The notes under the pieces: generated by a model
Databases searched by the model: none
Told to the model about the DNA's origin: nothing
The model's input: the letters and a program-made list of their open reading frames with translations, nothing else
Program-made: the position numbers and the translations under genes
In this document: in pieces, positions 12,765 through 22,600 of the stretch
Layout: the number at the start of each line of letters is the position of its first letter
Position numbering within the stretch: position 1 is the first letter of the stretch
DNA from: Pyrocephalus nanus
Lineage: Eukaryota > Chordata > Aves > Passeriformes > Tyrannidae
Direction: 5' to 3'
Assembly: GCA_038380795.1 (NCBI GenBank)
Contig: CM076259.1
Location: forward strand, 58,981,938-59,045,937
Length of the DNA: 64,000 nucleotides

Positions 12765-14235
12765 TCAGAAGAAAATATCTTTTATTAGGCCAACAGAGAA
12801 AACTGTGTAAAGCAGATATTAGATAAAGCAGATTCATTTTCACGTAGATGAAGTACTTCAGAATTGGGGAAACCCAGAAGTCTTTCTCAAATTAATCTGA
12901 TATGGAATCTAGTATCTCATAGAGTTGCACATTTTAGTTCTCTGGCCCATGTTTGATCTTGCAGAGTCAGGACTGCAAGCTTAGAGATGGGAGAGTTGTT
13001 TGGGGAATAGAATTTTCCAAAGTGTAACTGGCTGTCGCTGTTCTTTCCTAATTAGGTAGCACACAGTGGTTGTTCAGTTTCACCCACAGAGTTCCCTAAG
13101 AGGAGTGAATGCATTCCATGATGCCTATGGCATTTCAGGATGTTTATGTGTAGGATCTGTATATTTCAGTGCTTCTGCTGTAGCAGATGTTTATCATGAG
13201 GGCCTGGCAATATTTGGATAATTTTCTTGAGCTATCTGGCTCTAGTCAGCATCTACTGGTCTGCCAAAATTTGCTTTCAGTGATGGAGCTAATGGTAATA
13301 AGTGTGGTTTGAAGCGAAGGAGGGGTGTTTCTAGGAAAAATAATTTCAAGGTATGATTTTAGTCCAATGTAAGCTACAACTTGTTAACATTTTCCAGTAT
13401 ACATTTCTTGCATGTTGTGGTATATGATACCCACTATGGGATTATCTCTTTGTATTATAGCAAGTTTGGATAAGGTTTAGGTGGCTTCTTCAAATATGCA
13501 ATCCTTGTGGAGTGTCACTGTTGGATAAGCATCATCTGTAGCTTTGTGAGGGTGTGTCATGAGTGTTTTCCTCAGAGCAAATGAGGTGATGTCTGTGGGC
13601 TATATCAGTTTTTCTAGTGTGTTTTGGATAGCTGATGGTTTGTGGAAGGAGATGCGTTGGTCTGTGGATTTTCTGCATATGGTAGTTTGACAGTTGCTAT
13701 TTTTTGTGTTGACCTTGGTGTCTAGAAAGTTGATGCTGATGTAAGTTTTCCAGAGAGAGTTTGCTGGACAATTCTGGTTGCTGAATTTGTGGTAGAAATC
13801 AATAAGGGAATCCAAGTTTTCAGTACAGATGTCATTTATGTACCCTAGTGTATCCTAGGAACCCATGTTGCTTTGGCAGGAAGATTAATCTTGTACTTGA
13901 AGTGTCTCCTGAAGAGCCTGATATCCTGGCGCTTGCATACAAGTACCTGGGTGCTTGTAGTTGCTTCTGTAATTTTGTGAGGATGAAATTGCTGTGGATG
14001 AAGATGAAACAGGTGGGCTTGACTATTCGATTATTAAGTGTCAAATAGACTGGCATATATAAGACACCAGTTAGAAGGCTGATGTCACTCAGGCATTGGG
14101 TCAGGTGTAATGCTTCCCTGGTGTACCACTGCGATGGTAATACTAAAGATGTGCCAGTGAAAAGGTGGTTTATGAAGCAGTGATTGTGGAGGAAGTATGT
14201 TTGTCTGGAGAAAGTTGTTTTCACAAAATATTTAA
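12765..14235 (-). mobile_element. Penelope-like retroelement remnant (reverse transcriptase)
   Basis: Reading the minus strand, one frame carries three landmarks of Penelope-like reverse transcriptases in the right order. These are GTCM followed by QAP (about 13932-13947), then 35 codons later YINDI in place of the catalytic Y-I-D-D-I (about 13831-13842), then SINFLDTKV (about 13713-13740) followed by TTI.RKSTDQR (about 13655-13690). Two stop codons fall between the first two motifs, and the first catalytic Asp is replaced by Asn, so the copy is dead. On the minus strand the presumed 3' end carries 'TTGGCCTAATAAAAGATATT' near 12775-12800. Similar translated debris continues to about 14930. 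The GIY-YIG endonuclease domain was not recognised. The family call rests on motif recall; a diverged LINE is the main alternative. Confidence 0.65.
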
Positions 14236-15989
14236 AGATGGTGTCTGCAAATCCTCATAGCTCTTCAGTGAAAGTCTCCTTTTGTTTCCTTCTGTAAGAA
14301 TCTAGAAGAGCACCTTAAGGTGGCAAGACTTAATACAATTCCTTCTTCATTAGGAAGAAATACAAACTCTATGGTGAAAAGAGCAGAGGTCTTTCTTGAG
14401 TTCCTTCTCATATGAAAGCAAACAAAAAAATCACCTGCTCACATCACTGATATTCTCCTAACTTAGCCTTTTTCAACTGTTTAATAACTAATAGATGACT
14501 GGATTTTAAAAACTATGTAAACTCTTAAAAACCCCAGTTGTATATTCCAAAAAATTATTTCTGAAGGAATTGTTATTGTAGACCAATGTAAAATTGATTT
14601 AGGAATGTCCAGCTCATTATAATGTGAGATTGTTTTCATGGTTACTTTACAAGTGATGGTGGCTATTTTACCTTCATTTTGTTTTCACAAAAGTTGAGAC
14701 ACACTTACAGGAACAATTCCCCTAATTGGACTACAGGACTACAATGTTCCCAATGTTTCTGAGCATAAAAGTAAGCATTGAGAAAGAAGATATATAGAGA
14801 GCTATTCAAGGTTGGGGTATTTCTCCATGACTTCCTGGTGGGTGATGTTGGTATGCAGGTGCTGTCATCATCATTTCTCAGATGTTGTCTCACTGTTGGT
14901 GAAGGAATTGCCATTGCACTATTTGGGTCCAGTGCTAAATGATATCAGCTTGTTTTGATAGTAATTTGTTGCATGGTGGTTTGGTAAGTTTTAGTTTCCT
15001 TTAATTTGTTGGAGCACATAATTTTGTCTGGTTCAGTCAAACTCTTTGGGAGGTCAAGTTTATCATCTTCTTAGCTTAGGCAGACCTAAACAGGATATTG
15101 TGTTATATATCCAGTCTAAAATTAGACTTTTTTTCTACAGGCAAATGACCCACCAGATAGATCTGTGTCATTCTCTCATGTTCTTTAAAGCCCTAGCCAT
15201 GCTTCAACTCACTTGCTTTTATGTCTGAACCATTTCCCTACTGAATTTTACAGGGCTGCAGACCTAATGCACCTGCACTGCCATTGCAACAAGCATTTTC
15301 ATAGGAATTAAGAGAATGTTTTCCTCAAAGGGAACTTGTCAGGCACATAAACTCTATCTACTCAAGAGACAGTGAATCCTAAAGCATAGATAAACTGATG
15401 AGTTAAAGTCTGGATGGAGGAAAGCCTACTTGGAGGCAGGAAGGACTAGAAGGCGGCAAACTTTAAATGAGTAAGTATACAAAGGTGACACTTGTCTTAA
15501 ATGGAACCTCCAGAGGACCATGAGAAAGAAAGTGTCTACAAATTGTAGCATGGCTTTATGCAGAAGTTTTGGTGTGGAACGCAAGCTGAGACATGGCAAA
15601 TGCTGTAAGATGTTCCTAACCAAGGGTTCAGAAATGCACCTGTAGCAGACTGGTTGCATGTGGGGAGATGGGGAGATGGGGAGACTCCGAGCTGGTTTCA
15701 CCAGCACACCTCTGCTGTTTCTTTAACCCATTCCTTTAACAAAACTGTGAACTAGGGTTGCCTCTTTTGGACAGCACAAGTCAATGTCATTTGCGCTCAT
15801 TTTAGCCTGGCCTGAGAGAGGAGGGAGCGAGACAGGGATGAGTTGACAGGCCCTGAGGGGCTTGGCGCACCAAAGGGGTCAGGAGATGAATGATGGGACC
15901 CACTCGAGATGCATGCTGATTCCAGGTACGTGGGAATATCGCGGAAGAAGGACCATCCAGATGCCACTAGGGGCTTAGAGAGGCCTCAT
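14236..15989. other. Non-coding DNA upstream of the TNFSF11 CpG island
   Basis: No gene was recognised. 14705-14930 may be the 5' remains of the minus-strand retroelement described at 12765-14235. A short triplicated GGGGAGAT unit lies at about 15660-15683. Base composition rises sharply in GC after about 15830. Confidence 0.5.
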
Positions 15990-16139
15990 CTGACGGAGCT
16001 GCCTGGGCGCAGCGCAAACCTGAGTGGGGCAAGGGTGAGGAAGGGGTACGAGCTGCCGGAGGCAGGTCTGCCTGCGCTGCTCATTCATGGAAGAGGGGAG
16101 GAGCAGCGCCGACCGCGACCGCCGGGCGATGTGCCCGGC

Positions 16140-16169
16140 GGGGGCAGGGACTCCGGGGGCAGGGGCGGG
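16140..16169 (+). promoter_or_regulatory. Putative G-quadruplex motif in promoter
   Basis: Five G runs of at least three, at about 16140-16144, 16147-16149, 16155-16159, 16162-16165 and 16167-16169, have loops of 2, 5, 2 and 1 bases. This satisfies the usual quadruplex pattern on the non-template strand, roughly 180 bp upstream of the predicted start of transcription. Whether it folds is not known. Confidence 0.6.
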
Positions 16170-16306
16170 ACAGACCCGGCCCGACCCGGGCCGGCGGGGG
16201 CCGGTCGGTGCTCGGGGAGGGGAGGCGAGGAGGGGGCGGCGGTGATGTGTGTGGCGACGGCGGGCGGGCGGAGGAGGAGGGCGGCAGGGGCGCGCCGCCC
16301 GGGGCT

Positions 16307-16328
16307 GATTGGCCGCCCAGTTTATAAG
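16307..16328 (+). promoter_or_regulatory. TNFSF11 core promoter: inverted CCAAT and TATA-like box
   Basis: GATTGGC at 16307-16313 is a consensus inverted CCAAT (NF-Y) box, and TTTATAAG at 16321-16328 is a TATA-like element. By the usual TATA spacing, transcription should start near 16350-16358. That gives a 5' UTR of about 65 nt with no upstream ATG before the start codon at 16420. The two boxes are unusually close together. Confidence 0.75.
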
Positions 16329-16419
16329 AGGTGCCTGGCCGGGTCTGTGGGGTTGTTTGGTGGCCCTGGGGAGCTGCGTGGAGTCGTGTGTGCAGCCGTC
16401 GGAGCGGAGCGGAGCTGCG

Positions 16420-16641
16420 ATGCGGCGCGCCAGCCGAGACTACACCAAGTACTTGCGCGGCTCGGAGGAGCTGGGCAGCGGCGCCGCCCACGAGAGCGCC
16501 CCGCCGCCGCCGCCGCCGCCGCCGCTGCCGGCACACCCGCACCCGCCGCCCGCATCCCGCTCCCTCCTCGCCGCCCTCGTTCTCCTGGGGCTGGGGCAGG
16601 TGGTCTGCAGCGTCGCCCTCTTCCTCTACTTCCGAGCGCAG
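16420..16641 (+). CDS. TNFSF11: TNFSF11 coding exon 1 (residues 1-74)
   Basis: This exon encodes the cytoplasmic tail and the membrane anchor. The tail begins [17 protein letters not shown], as in mammals. It then carries eight consecutive prolines (residues 28-35), encoded almost purely by CCG, and a second proline-rich patch. The hydrophobic segment at about 49-71 ([20 protein letters not shown]) is the signal anchor of a type II protein. The exon ends in CAG before a GTAAGC donor at 16642, phase 0. The open frame continues upstream without a stop to about 16309 but contains no other ATG. Confidence 0.97.
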
Positions 16642-19600
16642 GTAAGCGGCGCCTCCGCCGGCGCCCGCGAGCGGCGGCGGGAGAGGGTGCGGGGGCCGGC
16701 CCGGGCGCTTCCCGCCGTGGGAAGTGCGACCGCCTCGCACCTTTCAGAAGAGGGGAAGGGCCTCGTGTCGATGCAATTGAGGCGATTAATTAACAACAAC
16801 AACAACAAAAAGTCGGAGAACATCTTTATCTGCCGCTGAAGCTGGTCCAGCGAGAGGTCGGTAGGGCTGATGGGCTCCCAGTGCCCTGCCCCGCTTATGC
16901 TCTCGCCTGGTCACTGGAGCTGCTCAGTCCGAGGTGTTCTACATAGTGCTGTGGGTTGTGGGTGCGTATTGGGGTACAGGGATTCTCAGCGGATATGAGG
17001 GGCTCCCAGCTCGGTAAACAGCTTAATAATGATCCTTCACCTGAAGTCTTGCAGGGCTTCGGTTTTTAATGATCATCCTTCAGTTTTCCATTGGAGAGGA
17101 GTTTGACATAGTTGAGGTCTTTGGCTGCCATGAATGTTTCATCAGCAGGAGAAGTGGCTTTAAAGAAAGAAAAGGTCACCACGCATCACCATTTGGGATG
17201 GTTTGTCTCTCAGGCTGCAGAGGGGCACTGCGGAGAAGCAGGGTCAGTGCGCTCGCTGGCATCGCCCAGAGGTGCCCGCTGCAGCTCAGGAGCTTTTTCT
17301 GGGATTCTGGGGATTTCTGGGAATCTGGAAGAGAGCCGCCACTCACCTGCCAGGCCGGAAGCCCGACGGGGGATGCTTCAGAAGAGGCAGCGATGCGTGC
17401 AGAAAGGAGCACGGGGAAGTCTCGCTGCAGGGGGAGATAAGGTGATGAGCGGTTAGGGTTTCGGAGAGAAGAGGAGCCTGCTTCTTGGAAACAGCTCGGC
17501 TGCCTGGATTCTCTCGCTGCTACATCTCTTACCCCGCAAGGCTGAGCCCTCTCAGAGGAAGTGGGGAGCTGCCAGCTAGTTACTTCTCAGGGCTAAGTGT
17601 TAGATTTCTGCTTGGCTTTAATGTCGGATGCTAATTAGTTCTGTTAATGTGGGTCTCACTGCCTTCATGGAAGTGGCACTTCTGCTGTGAGTACTTTTTG
17701 TTTGAAGTCAGCAGAGAGTGGAAACCTGTTTCTTTCAGTTTACTTTCTAGGTAGAGGTGCTTGATCTTGATGTAGCAGGCTGGATTTCTTAAAAAAGTGC
17801 ACTCTGAAAACAGATGTTGCACCAGTGTATACCCACTTAAACAGATGAATGACTGTCAAATATACAGTAGCACTGCTGATCATGTATTAGGCAGACCCTT
17901 TTGTATTTTCTTACCGACAATGGCTTTGTTTTTTCCATCTTTACAAAAATAAAATGGAACTGCAATACAGTACTTAGTTAATCATAACCTGTATACTTCA
18001 GAAGAGTGACATTTAATTTCTAGGACTCTTTGTAAAATAGCTTAAAGCTGTTTGTTTTCTTGACAGTTAAATAAATGAATACATACTTCAGCTTCTGACA
18101 GGGAATGTTTTTCACTCCAGATGTTCATGAACTTGAAAAGACATTCTTGTCAAAACATAGCTCAGAGATGCACAGCTATACATTGATTAGTTCCTAGAGA
18201 GCCATTGCAATTAAAACAGCTAATCAAAGTTATTAAGCCCCTTATTAAGGACTCTTTTTGATAAGTGCATGTCAGTGCTTCACATATGCCTAACAAAGAG
18301 TAAAAAGAACTATTTTTCTTCTGCTTCCTTGATTTAAAAAATTGCATCGTCCAGCAATAATTCTGCATTTGACAGCTTAATTCTCTCAGTAGTTTCTTGT
18401 TCCTGCAGATTTGGAGTAATGCTGTTGAATGGAGTCCTTTTTAAACTTGAATTTCCAAAACATCTAAAAGAGGTGATCTAGCTCAATGTAGGCTTGACTG
18501 AAGTCATTGCCTGAAAAATTTGTAATGGAGAAAACAGATTAATAAATATACCTTTGAAGTAAGTAGGTAATTCACAATAATAAGATATAATAATCCATAT
18601 TTATTCCCCATTTCTAATTGTGAAATAAGATAGATGAAAAAATATAGTAGTCCCTGCAAAAGTTAATTCTGATTTCACACTCTTAGAGATTGTTCTATTT
18701 ATACTGGACATGATTGGACCTCTTTCTTTTGAAAATATTTCTGTCAAGTTTGGTTGTATTAGGCTGTCTCAGTTTGGCCTTTTCAGTGCAAATTTCAGCC
18801 ATCTGAATTTGTACTTTAATAAGAGAACTGAGAAGTTAGTAGTTGAAGCTGTACATGAAAAGATTTGAATTATTTGGTTGGTGAATTAGTCAAATGTGAA
18901 TTAGAAAGATTTGACTCTTTAGGCTGATACTAAGAAATTATACATTTTGTAAGCTCTCTAAAACCCTACCTAAGAGTCTGAATAAACTCTGACTCAGTTT
19001 TACCATACACATTTTGTCTGTATTTGCATAAAATCATTTGGACTGGATCATGACACAATATAAGCTGAGACAATAGTTGAGGTTTTGGTTTTTCCTTAGT
19101 TTTGTTTATTTTGTGGTTTGAGCATTTGGAATTTCACAAGACACATAACGAAGACTGACACTAGGTTTTCACGGGTAAACACATGTTTGTGGCCAAGAAA
19201 TAATGCAGTGCAATGCAAGTGAGACAATAAACTGGTATGTTGAAAAAGGAAGAAAAAAAGCAAATAATTGAATTTTACCCATATTCTCATAATAATGTTC
19301 TGAAATATAAAAACACTAGGATATTCTGACTTTGCTTTTTGGTCCCTCCTGTGCAGTGTACTGAATCTAAGAAATTAAACAGTATCAGATTTTATTGGTC
19401 TGGAGCATTTATTTTGCTTATACTTTATGAGGAATATTTGCTCATTATTGATAAAAATGCCATGAAAATTTAGTTAGAATGCTATGAAAATGTAGTTAGA
19501 TGCTCAGGGCAGCTGGAAATCATCGCTCAATAGAGACTCATGAACAGCACAAGGTGAGAGAGCAAAGTTTATTTAACTTGCACTGGTAAATGCTGAAGTA

Positions 19601-22600
19601 TATCCCCAAAGGTTTAGCTTTTAAGCTTTTTATTTCTGACCTATTTTCTTAGTGCACTTATATCATAAAACGGGAGGAATTTCATCTAACATTAACTTAA
19701 CTGGATGGCACTGAACAAACTAGAAGTTCTCAAATCCAAATGTGGGGGCTGGGTGTCTACTCCCATAGTTAAACGTAGAACTCCAAGAGTATACATTTTT
19801 CCCCTTTAAAAAAAAGCTATACAAATGTTAAGTGCTCTACCATATTGAAGAGTTCACACTTGGATAAATGGGGACCTATAAGTCAGATTTTTAATTGTCA
19901 TTTCATTCTTATGTGGAATTCTGACTTTTGTTGTCTATGTTTTTAGACAATTACGTTTCAAGACTTCAAGTTCTGTGAGCATTGTAGAGCTGTGGCTAAC
20001 AGAAAAAAATAGCTTGATTGTGGTTATTAGCATTTTTGTGGAAGCCTTTTGGTGGTTAAGAAAGATCATGGAGTGCAAAGTGATATTTGATAGTCTGGAA
20101 AGTGGTTTTAAGTTTTGAAAATAAATACAGGTATAAATGTTAAAGGGATAAGTGTTGAATGTGATACTGTAACATCTCATAATTGATGCAAAATTGAATA
20201 TTAAAGATGGCTGAAATGTATTGTCTTTTAAAGCCAAACTGAATCTTTTTGCATAAGGAAATTGGTTCTTAATTCTGTAATTTCATTTGATCTCACCCAC
20301 TATGCTGGAGTTCGTTTTGTCTGCCCAGAATTGGGTGAAAAGAGCACAGAAATACAACTAGAATGATGAGAGATGAAAATCAAGTGACACTGAATGGTCT
20401 GATCTGATTTCGAAGTCAGACACAATGGATAGAAAAAAATAAAAGTTAGACACTCCTCTCTTTAAATTATTTAATTCCTCTAGGGCATTTAGGGTATGTC
20501 ACATGTTATAAAGTTTTCTCCATTATTTTTGTTTTCATCTTGATGTTTCTTCCAGGTATTAGATCTTTAGGACTTTATGCTGAAAGTCTCTGCCCTGCAA
20601 GTTAGCAAGGTGCTTCCTGTAGATCATTCTGGTATTTCATATTAATTTTCTCGTTCTTTAGAAGTTCTTCTCAAAACACATCCTTGAAAGTTTTTCTGTG
20701 CATCACTTTGTGCCCACAGATTTGATCTCAGTGCTTTTCTGCTGCCATGGCAGTTCAGAACACATTCTTTGTAAAGATATAAGATACAGAATTTCTGAGA
20801 ATGCCTTTTCAGACAAGTGAGGTGATTTTCATGCTTAAATGAGTGAAGACTGTGTATTCTTTGAAAAAGTTAAGGGCAACAGGTAGGTTAGCTAGTCCCA
20901 AGATCAGGGTTTCACCTTATCAAACAGTAAATCTCTAGAGACTTGCACTTTTTGTCAGGATGGGCTTCACAGCTCTAAATTGTTTAAGAAATCAGTGTTT
21001 CCTTTGAGCTTTCCATCTTTTACCTGTAGGTGCAGAGATGCTGGCTTTCTGTTTCAGGCCTTCAGCAGGAAAACTGTAATCTGAGCAAGTGACTCTGCAA
21101 TCTTCTGTTACTGTTCTGGCATTGTTGTGTTACACGTTTGAATGATTGTTGGTGGGTGATAGCTGTAAGTCTATGGTGTCATGATTTGTTATGGTGGATG
21201 CTCAGGCCTTTTTCTTGTCTGCTTTTCTGCTTCATATGTTTTAATAAATCCCAAACTGGGACAGTACTCTCACTAGTAGAATTACTGATAAAAATTAGTG
21301 TCTATTGGCAGTTATTTTCTGTAGCTTTCTATCTTCTATCCTGTGATCTGTGTGGAGGGGAAAAGGCTAAGGTGCCCAGATCCTGTTGGAGACCCTAATT
21401 CCCTCAGGTCTCTAATAGTACCAACATAAAAGGTTACATCTGAAATAATGGGTCCTATTTTGAGTTTCCCAGTACCATATCAGAGGCTTATCAACAAACT
21501 GGAAAGAGTCCAGCAGAAGACCACAGTGATAGGTAGTGACCCTGATATATAAATGAATAGAGAACTGTATTCTTTGAACCTAAAAAAGAGCAGACTAAAG
21601 TGAGGAAAGCTAATTACTGTTTTCAGCTACCTAAAGACAGTCAGGCTCTTCAGAAGTGCTCAGCAAAAACGAGAGGCACAGTTGTAAATTGCAGCAAGGA
21701 GAACTGTAGCTGGGCATCAAACCCAGGGGTTTTTACACATGAGAAGTGGTGAAGTTTTGGGACAGTTTGCCCAGAGAGGTTGAAAGTCTACATTGATGGA
21801 AATTCCCCAAAGCTTGTCTAGATACCTTTACCCACCTGACCTAAGTTACAAGTTGATCTTGCTTAAAGCAGGAGACTGGACTCCAAAGGTACCTTCCAAC
21901 CCAAGTCATTCTGCATTGACTAGCTTTTAGCAGCCATTGGTAAACATTTTGTGCTTCTTATTTATTTATTTATTTTTTTTTTAGTTTACAGTTGATTTTA
22001 TGAGTTCTGAATACTGGTGGAACATACTGTAAGAGGTGCTTTTAGGGTGCAGTTTTACAGTTGTTTAAAGCTAGGACTGCCTTCCTGCTATTTCATTCCT
22101 ATGCCTATTCCTATACTGGCTCTGATGCTTGTCTGATACCTGGAGTGAGTTGTTTTTAGGGTGCTAATATTTCAGGAAACTAGGTCAGCAAAATTTCCTC
22201 CCTGTTTAATAATTTAGGAGAATGAAATCCAGGAATTAAATTCTGTGGTGAAGGTGGTGAGAGCACAGAGGTGTCGGTTTGGATCTGCTTAAGTAGTTAA
22301 TGAATCTGCACTGCACTACCTGACTTCAGAAGGCATTAGTGTAGTTTTTAGTGCTTAATTCATAGAGCTGCAATGGCTGTACACGGATTTTCTTTTGGAT
22401 TTAGCTGTGTCAGGCCGTCATAGGAAGATGTTACTGCCTCTAAGCCATTCTGTAGCTCATTGCAACTCCTTTGCTCAAAACTAGCATATTCTGATCTTCA
22501 AGTGAACCTTTTATGACCTGTTTCATTCCAAAGCTGCAGGGGTGACTAGGACAGATAAACCAGGTCACAGGGGCTGGCACTGGTCTGAATGAATGAGGCA

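Larger units (their letters stand above)
15990..16760. promoter_or_regulatory. CpG island over TNFSF11 promoter and exon 1
   Basis: From about 15.99 to 16.76 kb the sequence is very GC-rich and dense in CpG, unlike the AT-rich surroundings. It spans the promoter, the 5' UTR, coding exon 1 and the start of intron 1. GC boxes (GGGGCGGG type) occur at 16162-16169, 16232-16239 and 16259-16272. Long open frames on both strands here are a by-product of the scarcity of stop codons in GC-rich DNA. Confidence 0.9.

Noticed and set aside
15909..16839. Several long overlapping open frames (up to 294 codons) on both strands around the CpG island
   Set aside because: GC-rich sequence has few stop codons. 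Apart from the TNFSF11 frame, these translations are low-complexity Arg/Gly/Pro/Ala stretches with no homology or separate splice structure.
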